Shown: positions 24,386-33,004 of the stretch, piece by piece
Numbering within the stretch: position 1 is the first letter of the stretch
How the letters are laid out: every line of letters begins with the position of its first letter
Origin: Streptomyces sp. VRA16 Mangrove soil
GTDB taxonomy: Bacteria > Actinomycetota > Actinomycetes > Streptomycetales > Streptomycetaceae
Direction of reading: 5' to 3'
DNA length: 64,000 nucleotides
Assembly: GCF_017377775.1 (NCBI RefSeq)
Contig: NZ_JAFVLN010000025.1
Span: forward strand, 1 to 64,000
Made by a program: the position numbers and the translations under genes
The notes under the pieces: generated by a model
What the model saw: only the letters and a program-made list of their open reading frames with translations
What the model was told of the DNA's origin: nothing
The model's database searches: none

Positions 24386-26335
24386 GTGCGTACGCGCAGC
24401 ATCTCTACCGCGACGGCGCTCGCGGTGCTTTTCTCCTCGGCGGCGCTGAGCGTCGTCGCGGCCGGCACGGCGTCCGCGGCCACGGCGACCGTCGCCTCGC
24501 CCGCCGGTCTCGTCGCCGACGGCGCACTGAAGCGGGTCTTCGTCGGGGACACCACGGGCGGCAGGATCCTCGCCACCGACTACGCGGGCACGCTCGTCGA
24601 CTCGGTGAGCGGGCTCGGCACCGTCTCCGACCTCGCCGTCTCCGACGACGGGGCCACCCTGTACGCGGCCGTGCGGGACACCCACGAGATCGTGGCGCTC
24701 GACGCGGCCACGCTCGACGTGGTCCGGCGCTACCCGGTCGCCACGGACACCGGGCCCACCTACGTCGCCTTCAGCGCCGGCAAGGTGTGGTTCACGTACG
24801 GCGACCAGTGGGACGGCGACCTCGGTTCGGTCGACCCGTCCGTGGACCCGGCGAGCGGCACCGACCCGGTGGCGCTGACGCAGTTCCCCACGGAGGGCAC
24901 CGGCAGCGGGATCCACGGCCAGGGCCTGCTCGACACCGACCCGACGCAGCCGGGCGTGCTCGCCGTCGGCGAGACCGGCATCTCCACGGACTCGATGGCG
25001 GTGCTCGACGTCTCGGGCGCCGCGCCCTCGGTGGTGGCCTGGTACGACGGCGACTACACGCTCAACAGCGGCATCGGCGACATCGACCTGGTCCCCGGCG
25101 GCCAGGAGGTGCTGGTCAACGGCGCCGTGCGGGACGCGTACGCGGACGGGAAGTTCCACGAGGCCGGCTCCTACCCCAGCGGGCTGCGCGCCGACATCGC
25201 GCCGAACGGCATGGTCGCGCAGTACACCGGCAGCAACGTGGTGACGTACGAGCCGAACTCCTCCATGGTCGTGCACAGTTACGCGCAGACCACCGAGGTG
25301 GCGGCCCTGGAGTGGGCCCCCGACCTGTCGCGGGTGTTCACGCTCTTGGCGAGCGGCAGCGGCTACGCGCTCAAGGTGCTCGGCGACCCCACGCTCAACA
25401 ACCCGACCCTCACGGTCAGCGCCCCGACGAAGGCGACCCGCGCCAAGCAGCTCACCGTCACCGGCAGGCTCTCCGCGTCCGTGGCCCTGCCGGCCGGCGC
25501 GCAGCTCGCCGTCACCCGCACCGACCTGGAGTCCCCGAGCGGCAAGGCGCTCGCCGCCGTCACCGTGAAGGCGGACGGCACCTACTCGTTCACCGACACC
25601 CCGCCGGCCGGCGGCACGGTCACCTACACGGTGTCCTACGCGGGCGACGCCACGCACTCGGCGGTCTCCGCGTCCGACAAGGTCGAGGTCTCCCGCACCA
25701 CGCCGACCCTGACGCTGAACAAGAACGGCAACGTCTACTCGTACGGCGCCGACGTCTCCTTCACCGCGCACCTCGGCTCGACGTACAAGAACCGCACGGT
25801 GGAGATCTGGGCCAACCCGTACGGCAGCGACAAGCCGAACACGCTGATCAGGACGGCGAAGGTCAACTCCAGCGGAAACGTCTCCGCGACGGTGGACATG
25901 AAGCGCGACACCACGGTGAGCGCGGTGTTCGCCGGGGACGCGCGCACCGCGCCCAGGACCGTGAAGGTGACCGCCTACGCGCGCGTGAAGATCTCGAACT
26001 CGATCTCCAAGCACTACAAGACGGGGACGATCGGCTCGCACAGCTACTACTGGTTCCACAAGTCGACCAGCCCTGTGGTGACCACGACGATGTCGTACTA
26101 CAAGGGCCGCAAGGAGCGTCTGGAGCTGGAGGTGTACTACAACGGCACGTGGTACGACTCCGGTTCGGAGTACTTCAAGCTCGGCACCAACGGGAAGGTG
26201 GCCGTGAGTCTCGGCGCCCCCGGGGAGTCCGGCGTCAAGGCGCGGGTGCGCACCTCGTACATCAACAACTCGTCGGGCGACAACGTGAACTCGACGACGC
26301 ACAGCTCCTGGAAGTACCTGTACTTCACCAAGTGA
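24386..26335 (+). CDS. Secreted beta-propeller / Ig-like protein
   Basis: A 649-residue exported protein. Signal peptide MRTRSISTATALAVLFSSAA through TASAA is cleaved near residue 32. Residues about 33-330 show repeated blades typical of YncE/YVTN-like propellers (GRILATDYAGTLVDSVSGLG, VSDLAVSDDGATLYAAVRDTHEIVALD). Residues about 335-540 are two bacterial Ig-like domains (LTVSAPTKATRAKQLTVTGRL ending YTVSYAGDATHSA, then PTLTLNKNGNVYSYGADVSFTAHL). The remaining 110 residues, rich in Tyr and Lys, are a separate beta-rich domain I do not recognise. GTG 24386 is chosen as the last start before the signal. Surface adhesion or matrix function is plausible only. Confidence 0.75.
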   Translation: MRTRSISTATALAVLFSSAALSVVAAGTASAATATVASPAGLVADGALKRVFVGDTTGGRILATDYAGTLVDSVSGLGTVSDLAVSDDGATLYAAVRDTHEIVALDAATLDVVRRYPVATDTGPTYVAFSAGKVWFTYGDQWDGDLGSVDPSVDPASGTDPVALTQFPTEGTGSGIHGQGLLDTDPTQPGVLAVGETGISTDSMAVLDVSGAAPSVVAWYDGDYTLNSGIGDIDLVPGGQEVLVNGAVRDAYADGKFHEAGSYPSGLRADIAPNGMVAQYTGSNVVTYEPNSSMVVHSYAQTTEVAALEWAPDLSRVFTLLASGSGYALKVLGDPTLNNPTLTVSAPTKATRAKQLTVTGRLSASVALPAGAQLAVTRTDLESPSGKALAAVTVKADGTYSFTDTPPAGGTVTYTVSYAGDATHSAVSASDKVEVSRTTPTLTLNKNGNVYSYGADVSFTAHLGSTYKNRTVEIWANPYGSDKPNTLIRTAKVNSSGNVSATVDMKRDTTVSAVFAGDARTAPRTVKVTAYARVKISNSISKHYKTGTIGSHSYYWFHKSTSPVVTTTMSYYKGRKERLELEVYYNGTWYDSGSEYFKLGTNGKVAVSLGAPGESGVKARVRTSYINNSSGDNVNSTTHSSWKYLYFTK

Positions 26336-26364
26336 GGTGCGGTGAAGTGAGGTGAAGTGCCGTG
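26330..26364. repeat. Imperfect 15-bp tandem repeat
   Basis: AAGTGAGGTG occurs at 26330-26339 and 26345-26354, followed by a variant AAGTGCCGTG, across the stop codon of the propeller protein gene. Confidence 0.6.
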
Positions 26365-26385
26365 CGGGGCGGTTACGTTGATCGC

Positions 26386-26904
26386 ATGACCCACGTGATC
26401 GTCCTCAACGGCGGCTCCAGCTCCGGCAAGACGAGCATCGCCCGCGCCTTGCAGGAGCTGCTGCCCGATCCCTGGCTGACCCTCGGCGCCGACACGTTCG
26501 TGGAGGCGCTGCCGGCGACGGGCGCGGGGATCGAGTTCGGCGCGGACGGCTCGGTGACCGTAGGCCCCGCGTTCCGGCGGGTGGAAGCCGCCTGGATCGC
26601 GGGCATCGCGGCGATGGCGGCGGCCGGGGCGCGGATCGTCGTGGACGAGGTGTTCCTGGGCGGCGCGGGCTCGCAGGAGGAGTGGAGCCGGGCCCTCGCG
26701 GGGCTCGACGTGCTCTGGGTCGGGGTGCGCTGCGACGCCGAGGTGGCGGCGCGGCGGGAGGCGGCGCGGGGCGACCGGGTCACCGGGATGGCGGCGAAGC
26801 AGGCCGAGGCGGTGCACGTCGGCGTCACGTACGACCTGGTGATCGACACGGCGCGGGCCGACACGCGTACGTGCGCGCGCGAGATCGCGGCGCGGGTGCG
26901 CTGA
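26386..26904 (+). CDS. Chloramphenicol phosphotransferase-like kinase
   Basis: A 172-residue P-loop kinase of the CPT family. Walker A GGSSSGKTS is at 9-17, and D36 in GADTFVEAL aligns with the catalytic aspartate of Streptomyces venezuelae chloramphenicol 3-O-phosphotransferase. The segments IVVDEVFLGG and VLWVGVRCDAEVAARREAARGDR also fit the family. Family members phosphorylate chloramphenicol or other hydroxylated small molecules; resistance is possible but not shown. The ATG at 26386 gives a full-length domain. The gene stands alone between unrelated genes. Confidence 0.8.
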   Translation: MTHVIVLNGGSSSGKTSIARALQELLPDPWLTLGADTFVEALPATGAGIEFGADGSVTVGPAFRRVEAAWIAGIAAMAAAGARIVVDEVFLGGAGSQEEWSRALAGLDVLWVGVRCDAEVAARREAARGDRVTGMAAKQAEAVHVGVTYDLVIDTARADTRTCAREIAARVR

Positions 26905-26919
26905 GCCGGACGGCCGGGG

Positions 26920-27216
26920 CTAGAGCGTGCCGACGCTCAGCCGCATCCGGCACGCGTCGACCGCCTCCACCCGTACGGGCATCCCCCAGTGCGCGCTCAG
27001 CCGCTGCCCCACACCGACGATCCGGCGCCGCTCCTCGCGGGTGTACGCGGGGTAGGTGGCCGCGCCGTGGTCGGCGATCTCGTTGCCCAACTCGGTGAAG
27101 AGCAGCGCCTGGTAGCGGTTCTCCTCCTCGGGGGTGAGCGGGCTGGGGGTCGCTTCCTGTGGGACGGGCGTATCGGGGTGCGGGATCGGGCGCACGTTGT
27201 ACAGGTCGTGGATCAT
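26920..27216 (-). CDS. Hypothetical protein
   Basis: A 98-residue soluble protein I do not recognise. It starts MIHDLYNVRPIPHPDTPVPQ and continues with an acidic helix (LTPEEENRYQALLFTELGNEIADHG), then a basic one (YTREERRRIVGVGQRLSAHWG). There is no membrane segment or metal motif. Codon usage is normal for the neighbourhood. It is convergent with the CPT-like gene and divergent from the HAD-like gene at 27273. Confidence 0.6.
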   Translation of the reverse strand: MIHDLYNVRPIPHPDTPVPQEATPSPLTPEEENRYQALLFTELGNEIADHGAATYPAYTREERRRIVGVGQRLSAHWGMPVRVEAVDACRMRLSVGTL

Positions 27217-27272
27217 CGGGCCTCCGGTCGTCGCGTGCGTCGCCTGCGGTGCGAGGTCACTATCGTGCAGCC

Positions 27273-27785
27273 GTGACGTCGTCCTCCGCGCGCCCCCTCC
27301 TCTTTCTCGACGTGGACGGGCCGCTGCTCCCGTTCGGCGGCCCGGCGCGGGAGCCTTCCGGTGCCGGTCCTGGCAATCCGCTGCTGGCTCGCCTCGATCC
27401 GGCGCTCGGCCCGCGTCTGCTGGCGCTCGGGTGCCCGCTGGTGTGGGCCACGACCTGGGGCGACGAGGCCAACGACAGCATCGGCCCGCGTCTCGGGCTG
27501 CCCCGCCTGCCCGTCCTCGACCGGCCCGGCGCGACGCCCACGGGGATGCCGCGCGGTCTGCACTGGAAGACCCCGGCCCTCGTGGCGTGGGCCGGGCGGC
27601 GCCCCTTCGTCTGGGTCGACGACGAGATCGGCCCGGTGGACCGGCTCTGGGTCGAGGCAGCGCATCCGGCGCCCGCCCTGCTGCACCGGGTGGCCCCCGC
27701 CGTCGGGCTCACCGACGCCGACTTCCGGGTGCTCGACGACTGGGTGCGCAGACAGACGGACTCTCGGGCGAACCCTCAGGTGTAG
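27273..27785 (+). CDS. HAD-domain protein (Swiss Army Knife type)
   Basis: A 170-residue protein with HAD motif I LLFLDVDGPLLPFG near residue 10 and the segment LVWATTWGDEANDSIGPRLGLP followed by PFVWVDDEIGPVDRLW, which fits the small HAD group related to the HAD domain of Swiss Army Knife RNA-repair proteins. It is probably a cytoplasmic phosphatase; RNA end processing is only suggested by family. The start is GTG 27273. Its last 10 bases overlap the convergent TetR gene. Confidence 0.7.
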   Translation: MTSSSARPLLFLDVDGPLLPFGGPAREPSGAGPGNPLLARLDPALGPRLLALGCPLVWATTWGDEANDSIGPRLGLPRLPVLDRPGATPTGMPRGLHWKTPALVAWAGRRPFVWVDDEIGPVDRLWVEAAHPAPALLHRVAPAVGLTDADFRVLDDWVRRQTDSRANPQV

Positions 27786-28372
27786 GACCGCAGATGCTCG
27801 ATGCCGGTGTCGAGGGCCGCTCTGAGGTGCGTCGAGTCACCGGTGGACATCATGATCGTCACGCCGCCCTGCACACCGGCGAGCAGGCCGGCGGCGGCCC
27901 GGTCCGCGTCGAGGCGCGGTGACGCGAGCCCGTTCTCCTGGAGGGTGCGCACGCCGCGGGCGAGCTGCTCCTGCCACTGCCGCATCAGCTCGGTGACGAT
28001 CGCCCTCGCACCCGGGCTCGACCGTCCGACCTGGAGGAACAGCGCGCCCAACGGGCAGTGGTCGCCCTGGAGTTCGTAGCGCTCCACGACCACGTCCCGC
28101 CACTGCTGCCAGGACTCCCACGAGTCGAGGCGGCCCAGGTGCGGCTGCTGGTCCTCAAGGACCCGGTCGGCCTCGAACCGGGCGACGGCGAGCAGCAGCT
28201 CGTCCTTGCCGTCGGGGAAGTAGTGGAAGAGCTGGCTCTTGCTGGTGCCGGTGCGGGCGCGGATGTCGTCGAGCCGGGTGAAGGCGACCCCCTGCTCGCG
28301 CAGCACTTCGGCCGCGCCCTCCACGATGCGGGCGCGCGTGGCCTGTCCTTTCGCGGTCAACGTGTCCGGCAC
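27776..28372 (-). CDS. TetR-family regulator
   Basis: A 198-residue repressor. N-terminal helix-turn-helix: RIVEGAAEVLREQGVAFTRLDDI then TGTSKSQLFHYFPDGKDEL. The ligand-binding C-terminal domain includes GDHCPLGALFLQVGRSSPGARA, seen in regulators of SDR or oxidoreductase genes. The start is GTG 28372; an upstream ATG would overlap the palindromic site at 28425. It is divergent from an SDR gene, which it probably represses. Confidence 0.85.
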   Translation of the reverse strand: MPDTLTAKGQATRARIVEGAAEVLREQGVAFTRLDDIRARTGTSKSQLFHYFPDGKDELLLAVARFEADRVLEDQQPHLGRLDSWESWQQWRDVVVERYELQGDHCPLGALFLQVGRSSPGARAIVTELMRQWQEQLARGVRTLQENGLASPRLDADRAAAGLLAGVQGGVTIMMSTGDSTHLRAALDTGIEHLRSYT

Positions 28373-28424
28373 GGCACCAGCCCCTTCCTCCTGCCCCCGA
28401 CGGTACCTCCCCCTCCCGCCATTC

Positions 28425-28440
28425 TGGACTTGCCGGTCCA
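28425..28440. promoter_or_regulatory. Candidate TetR operator
   Basis: Inverted repeat TGGAC-N6-GTCCA in the divergent spacer of the TetR and SDR genes, typical in size and place for control of both promoters. Confidence 0.55.
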
Positions 28441-28506
28441 TTTTTTGCGGAGCACCTTGGTCCTCGTCAGCACGACGGAAGCACCCACGGACAGGGAGAT
28501 CACGCC

Positions 28507-29277
28507 ATGAGTGGACGACTGCACGGCAAGACAGCGCTGGTCACGGGTTCGACCAGCAACATCGGACAGGCCATCGCCGAGGCGTTCGCCGCCGAGGGCG
28601 CCCATGTCGTCGTATCGGGACGCAACGCGGAGCGCGGGGCCGCCGTCGTCGAGGGCATCCGCGCGGCCGGCGGCCGGGCCGACTTCGTGGCGGCGGACCT
28701 GGACGGCAGCCCCGAGGCGTCCCGGGCCCTGGCCGACCGGGCCGGTGCGGCCCTGGGCGGCCGGATGGACATCCTGGTCAACAACGCCGGTGTCTACCCG
28801 GCGCCCGGCACGGCCGACACCGACGAGAAGACCTTCGACCAGGTCTACGGCGTGAACGTGAAGGCGCCCTTCTTCCTCACCGCCGCCGTCGCCCCGGCGA
28901 TGGCGGCCGCGGGCGGCGGCGCGATCGTCAACCTCGGCTCGTGGATCGCCCGGCTCGCGGTGCCGCAGGGCGCGCTCTACAGCTCGACGAAGGGTGCGAT
29001 GGAGACCCTGACCCGCGCCTGGGCCGCCGAGTTCGGCCCGCAGGGCGTCCGGGTCAACGCCGTCTCCCCCGGCGTGATCCTCCCCCCGGCACCCGAGGGC
29101 GCCGAGCCGCACCCGGGCGAGATCATGATGAACGGCACGCCCGCGGGCACGGTGGGCACCCCCGACGCCATCGCCAAGGCCGTGCTGTGGCTGGCGAGCG
29201 ACGAGGCGTCGTTCGTCCACGGCACCGTGGTGGACGTGGACGGCGGGCGGACCGGGGTCGCCGTGATCGCGGCGTGA
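28507..29277 (+). CDS. Short-chain dehydrogenase/reductase
   Basis: A classical SDR of 256 residues. Cofactor motif TGSTSNIG is at 13-20, structural NNAG at 92-95, and the catalytic residues are S145, Y158 and K162 (YSSTK). R40 after strand 2 (SGRN) favours NADPH. Substrate unknown. A TetR gene with an operator between the two starts suggests induction by a small molecule, possibly the substrate. Confidence 0.9.
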   Translation: MSGRLHGKTALVTGSTSNIGQAIAEAFAAEGAHVVVSGRNAERGAAVVEGIRAAGGRADFVAADLDGSPEASRALADRAGAALGGRMDILVNNAGVYPAPGTADTDEKTFDQVYGVNVKAPFFLTAAVAPAMAAAGGGAIVNLGSWIARLAVPQGALYSSTKGAMETLTRAWAAEFGPQGVRVNAVSPGVILPPAPEGAEPHPGEIMMNGTPAGTVGTPDAIAKAVLWLASDEASFVHGTVVDVDGGRTGVAVIAA

Positions 29278-29307
29278 CGGGCGGCCGGGCCGCGTAGCCT
29301 CGGCGGC

Positions 29308-29718
29308 ATGCCCCGCCATGCGAAGAAGCCGCGCAGACTGGTCGCCGACGGGCGCGAGTACATGTGGACGCAGCGCCACAGCCACCGCAAGGACGACGCC
29401 GGCCGCGCCGTGGACTGCCGCGAGACCCTGACGCTCACCCCCCAGCCGTCCGGCTCCGGCGGCCCCCTGCGCATCGTCTTCGCCAAGGGCCCCGGCCGGT
29501 ACGTCCCCGGCGGCGCCCCTCTCGGCTCCGGGGACGTGGGCTTCGTCCGCGGCGCGGGCCTGAACCTCCACGAGCCGGGCGCCGTCCGCGCCCTGCTCGA
29601 CGTGGCGCTGTCCGACGGGTGGCGTCCGCAGGACCGTCACCCGCGGGAGATCGACGGCTGGCTCCTGCTGGAACGGGCGGCGGCGATCCGCAGCGGCGGG
29701 CAGGAAGGTCATGCCTGA
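29308..29718 (+). CDS. Conserved hypothetical protein
   Basis: A 136-residue basic soluble protein starting MPRHAKKPRRLVADGREYMW. It contains TLTLTPQPSGSGGPLRIVFAKGPGR and a C-terminal helix VRALLDVALSDGWRPQ followed by IDGWLLLERA. I know it only as a recurrent Streptomyces protein without function. It follows the SDR gene by 30 bp and may be cotranscribed. The 3' end overlaps the convergent gene by 10 bp. Confidence 0.65.
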   Translation: MPRHAKKPRRLVADGREYMWTQRHSHRKDDAGRAVDCRETLTLTPQPSGSGGPLRIVFAKGPGRYVPGGAPLGSGDVGFVRGAGLNLHEPGAVRALLDVALSDGWRPQDRHPREIDGWLLLERAAAIRSGGQEGHA

Positions 29719-30167
29719 CGGACGGCCTCGGGGCGCAGCCTCAACTCCTGCACCTGGTAGCAGTCCGAGTGGACGGTCGCGATGATCTCGCCGCACGCAC
29801 ACACCAGATTGGGCCCCCATTCCCCGTCCATCCCGCAGCAGTACCCCCGCCGCATCGCGGTGTCGGGGTGCGGCACCATGCCGATGCCGTCGCCGGGATG
29901 GAGCACGACGGTGCCGCGCGGTCCGGACTCCACCAGGAGTTCGGACCGCTCGTCGAGCACATAGGGCGGCCCGAACGGCTCGGGGTCGATGGCGAACGCC
30001 CCCGGCGCCATCCGCACCACGGGCTCGGCGCAATGTCCGTCGGAATCCACCGGCGAGGCCCGTGGCTGGTACCACCCCTCGTCCGTGTCTGGATCCGGCA
30101 GGTCCCGCTCGACGACCGGTGCCGTGACGGCCGCCCCGCACGTCCGGCACCGGAACACCGTCGCCAT
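29709..30167 (-). CDS. Cys-rich hypothetical protein
   Basis: A 152-residue protein beginning MATVFRCRTCG with a CxxC pair at 7-10. Later cysteine pairs occur in RGYCCGMDG and NLVCACGEI, so a zinc ribbon or two is likely. The middle region (PPYVLDERSELLVESGPRGTVVLHPGDGIGMV) is beta-rich. The ATG at 30167 has a GGAAGGGG ribosome binding site; the open frame 15 codons longer has none. Function unknown. Confidence 0.65.
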   Translation of the reverse strand: MATVFRCRTCGAAVTAPVVERDLPDPDTDEGWYQPRASPVDSDGHCAEPVVRMAPGAFAIDPEPFGPPYVLDERSELLVESGPRGTVVLHPGDGIGMVPHPDTAMRRGYCCGMDGEWGPNLVCACGEIIATVHSDCYQVQELRLRPEAVRQA

Positions 30168-30257
30168 CGGCGTCCCCCTTCCTTGAGGCACCACGTGCAA
30201 GAAGCCCCCCACCCACGGAGACCCCGCGGGCAGAGGGCTGAAAGCAGAGGAGCCGGG

Positions 30258-31019
30258 CTACTTCTTCTTGCCCTGGTTCTTCACGGCCTCGATCGCCGCC
30301 GCGGCCGCGTCCGGGTCGAGGTACGTGCCGCCCGGCTTGACCGGGTTGAAGTCGGCGTCGAGTTCGTAGGCGAGCGGGATGCCCGTCGGGATGTTCAGGC
30401 CCGCGATGTCCGCGTCCGAGATGCCGTCCAGGTGCTTGACCAGGGCGCGCAGCGAGTTGCCGTGGGCCGCGACCAGGACCGTCCTGCCCGTGAGGAGGTC
30501 GGGGACGATGCCGTCGAACCAGTACGGGAGCATGCGGACGACGACGTCCTTGAGGCACTCCGTCTGCGGGCGCAGCTCCGGCGGGAGCGTCGCATAGCGC
30601 GGGTCGGAGAACTGGGAGTACTCGGCGTCGCGGTCCAGCGCCGGCGGCGGGGTGTCGTACGAGCGGCGCCACAGCATGAACTGCTCCTCGCCGAACTCGG
30701 CGAGGGTCTGGGCCTTGTCCTTGCCCTGGAGGGCGCCGTAGTGGCGCTCGTTCAGGCGCCACGAGCGGTGGACCGGGATCCAGTGACGGTCGGCGGCCTC
30801 CAGCGCCAGCTGCGCGGTGCGGATCGCGCGCTTCTGGAGCGAGGTGTGGACCACGTCGGGGAGAAGTCCGGCGTCCTTCAGGAGCTCGCCACCGCGGACC
30901 GCCTCCTTCTCGCCCTTCTCGTTCAGGTTGACGTCCACCCATCCGGTGAACAGGTTCTTCGCGTTCCACTCGCTCTCGCCGTGGCGGAGGAGGATCAGCT
31001 TGTACGGTGCGTCGGCCAT
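30258..31019 (-). CDS. gpmA: 2,3-bisphosphoglycerate-dependent phosphoglycerate mutase
   Basis: Glycolytic enzyme interconverting 3- and 2-phosphoglycerate, 253 residues. The phosphohistidine motif LLRHGESEWN places H13, the second catalytic histidine is H186 in AAHGNSLRAL, and ERHYG (91-95) is diagnostic for dPGM. A Lys-rich tail (KNQGKKK) ends the protein. The ATG at 31019 gives the normal N-terminus MADAPYKLIL. Confidence 0.95.
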   Translation of the reverse strand: MADAPYKLILLRHGESEWNAKNLFTGWVDVNLNEKGEKEAVRGGELLKDAGLLPDVVHTSLQKRAIRTAQLALEAADRHWIPVHRSWRLNERHYGALQGKDKAQTLAEFGEEQFMLWRRSYDTPPPALDRDAEYSQFSDPRYATLPPELRPQTECLKDVVVRMLPYWFDGIVPDLLTGRTVLVAAHGNSLRALVKHLDGISDADIAGLNIPTGIPLAYELDADFNPVKPGGTYLDPDAAAAAIEAVKNQGKKK

Positions 31020-31154
31020 GGAGCCGAGCCTAATCGACCGCTCCGCCCCTCGCCGATTGACGGTCCCCGTCAATTGAGTGGCCCTCACCGATACCCGGCA
31101 CGTAAGTTACGTAAACCTTCATCGCCACTTACTTTCGCCCCGGGGGATGCACCC

Positions 31155-32420
31155 ATGTCAGTCGCCTCGCTCAGACGTGCCGCCACGGAGTCGGTCGCCG
31201 GGCTCCCCCGCACTTTCTGGTGGCTGTGGACGAGCACGCTCGTGAACCGGCTCGGCGGGTTCGTCCTCACGTTCCTCGCTCTGTACCTGACCGCGGCCCG
31301 CGGGTTCTCGGCCGCGTACGCCGGTCTGGTCGCCTCGCTCATCGGGGCCGGCGGCGTCATCGCCTCCATGCTCGGCGGCGTGCTCGCCGACCGGCTCGGG
31401 CGGCGGCCCACCCTGCTCGGCGCGCAGCTCGCGACCGCCGCGACCGTGGCCGTCCTCGCCTTCGTGCGCGACCCCGTCTCCATCGCCGTGACCGGCTTCG
31501 CGCTCGGCCTCGCCTCGAACGCCTCGCGGCCCGCGATCCAGGCGATGATGGCCGACATCGTGCCCGACCACGACCGCGTCCGCGCCTTCTCGCTCAACTA
31601 CTGGGCGATCAACCTGGGGTTCGCGATCTCGTCGGTGTACGCCGGTTTCCTCGTCGCCCAGAGCTATACGCTCGGCTTCCTCGTCGAGGCCGGGATGACG
31701 CTGGCCTGCGCCCTCGTCGTCTTCGTGAAGGTGAAGGAGTCGCGGCCCGAACCGGGCCCGAAGTCCGTCACCGAACAGCCCGTCACCATGGGCACCGTGC
31801 TGCGCGACGGCCGGTTCATGCTGATGGTCGGGCTGTCGTTCCTCGTCGCGGTCGTCTTCACGCAGTCCTCCGTCGGCCTGCCGATCGTCATGGGCCAGAA
31901 CGGGCTCAGCAGCTCCGACGTGGGGCTCGTGGCCTCCGTCAACGGCATCGTGATCGTCGCCCTGCAGATCCCGCTGACCCGGTTCATCCAGCGCCGCGAC
32001 CCGGGCCGGCTGCTCGCCGTGTCGTCGCTGCTCATCGGGTACGGGTTCGCGCTCACCGCCGTCGCCGGGTCGCTCGGCGCGTACGCGCTGACCGTGGTGG
32101 TGTGGACGCTGGGCGAGATGGTCAACGCGCCCACCCAGTCGGGCCTCGTCGCCCGGCTCGCGCCCGCCGCGGGACGCGGCCGCTACCAGGGCATGTACAC
32201 GCTGTCGTGGTCCGCCGCCGCGCTCGTCGCACCGCTCGCCGGCGGCTGGGTCATCGACTCCGCCGGTGCGAACTGGCTGTGGACGGGGTGCGCCGCGCTC
32301 GGCACGGTGACCGCGTTCGGCTACTGGGCGCTGATGCGCGGGCTGCCCACGCAGGAGGTCACCACCGTCCCGGCGGCCGCGGCCCCCGTGGTGGCGGTCG
32401 CGGAGAACGCCCCGGCGTGA
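31155..32420 (+). CDS. MFS transporter
   Basis: A 421-residue major-facilitator protein with about 12 membrane helices. The conserved loop 2-3 motif is GGVLADRLGRRPTLL, and ASNASRPAIQAMMADIVPDHDR fits the helix 4-5 region of drug-H+ antiporter-like members. No TetR or MarR gene is adjacent. The ATG at 31155 starts the alignable N-terminus. Substrate unknown. Confidence 0.85.
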   Translation: MSVASLRRAATESVAGLPRTFWWLWTSTLVNRLGGFVLTFLALYLTAARGFSAAYAGLVASLIGAGGVIASMLGGVLADRLGRRPTLLGAQLATAATVAVLAFVRDPVSIAVTGFALGLASNASRPAIQAMMADIVPDHDRVRAFSLNYWAINLGFAISSVYAGFLVAQSYTLGFLVEAGMTLACALVVFVKVKESRPEPGPKSVTEQPVTMGTVLRDGRFMLMVGLSFLVAVVFTQSSVGLPIVMGQNGLSSSDVGLVASVNGIVIVALQIPLTRFIQRRDPGRLLAVSSLLIGYGFALTAVAGSLGAYALTVVVWTLGEMVNAPTQSGLVARLAPAAGRGRYQGMYTLSWSAAALVAPLAGGWVIDSAGANWLWTGCAALGTVTAFGYWALMRGLPTQEVTTVPAAAAPVVAVAENAPA

Positions 32421-32450
32421 AGCGGCACTTCGGCGGGTACGTGACCGTAC

Positions 32451-32738
32451 ATGTCCGAAGCCCCAAGGACCGCCTCGACCGCCTCCAGAACCGACGAACC
32501 GCCCAGAACGCTCGTGGGCGGCGTCGAGGTCGACGTGCCCAACAGCATCCCGGCGATCCGTGCGGCGCTCACGCCCGAGCGCCGCACGGAGTTCGACAAG
32601 GACATCAACGCGGCGGGGGTCGACGAGATCCACGCCGTGATGCGGCACTGGATGCTGGAGGCCGTCCCCGACCCCGAGGCCGACGCGATCCTGGCCCGGC
32701 TCGCCCGTGACGAGGCCGAGAGGCGGGGCCCGGCTTGA
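32451..32738 (+). CDS. DUF6247-like protein, probable antitoxin
   Basis: A 95-residue acidic protein. The C-terminal half (NSIPAIRAALTPERRTEFDKDINAAGVDEIHAVMRHWMLEA) matches small actinobacterial proteins of the DUF6247 type that are commonly found immediately before a short basic gene. Here the next gene begins at a TTG overlapping this stop codon (TTGA). That layout is typical of type II toxin-antitoxin pairs, with the antitoxin first. Antitoxin function is inference. Confidence 0.65.
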   Translation: MSEAPRTASTASRTDEPPRTLVGGVEVDVPNSIPAIRAALTPERRTEFDKDINAAGVDEIHAVMRHWMLEAVPDPEADAILARLARDEAERRGPA

Positions 32739-32998
32739 GCCGTCGCCGCAGGCGCAGCGCCTGCCGAATCGCCTATGCGCCGCCCGCCGACGACACCCTG
32801 GCCAAGATGGCCAACCCGGACGCCTTCCGCGCCGAGATGGCCCGCACCCTCGCCCACGACCCGTACGGACACGGGTCCAGCTCGGTGGCGGGTGAGCGCG
32901 ACCGCCGCGAGGCGACGGTCGGCGGGGCGATAGTCCTGTACTACGTCTCCGGGACCGTCCTCACGGTCACCGTCGTACGGATGGTCGCGCTCGGCTGA
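32735..32998 (+). CDS. RelE/ParE-like probable toxin
   Basis: An 87-residue protein: a basic beginning (SRRRRRSACRIAYAPP), a helix (TLAKMANPDAFRAEMARTLAHDPYGHG) and a beta-rich end (AIVLYYVSGTVLTVTVVRMV). The order helix pair, DPYG, charged loop, then YYVS...LTVTVVR strongly recalls the RelE/ParE fold, whose members cut mRNA on the ribosome or inhibit gyrase. Catalytic residues differ between subfamilies, so activity is not proven. Start TTG overlaps the preceding stop; this coupling supports a toxin-antitoxin operon. Confidence 0.6.
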   Translation: MSRRRRRSACRIAYAPPADDTLAKMANPDAFRAEMARTLAHDPYGHGSSSVAGERDRREATVGGAIVLYYVSGTVLTVTVVRMVALG

Positions 32999-33004
32999 CC
33001 GCCG

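Noticed and set aside
24205..26355. Long +1-frame reading frame of 716 codons over the propeller gene
   Set aside because: Arg-rich, repetitive translation; caused by high GC in codon position 3 of the real gene.
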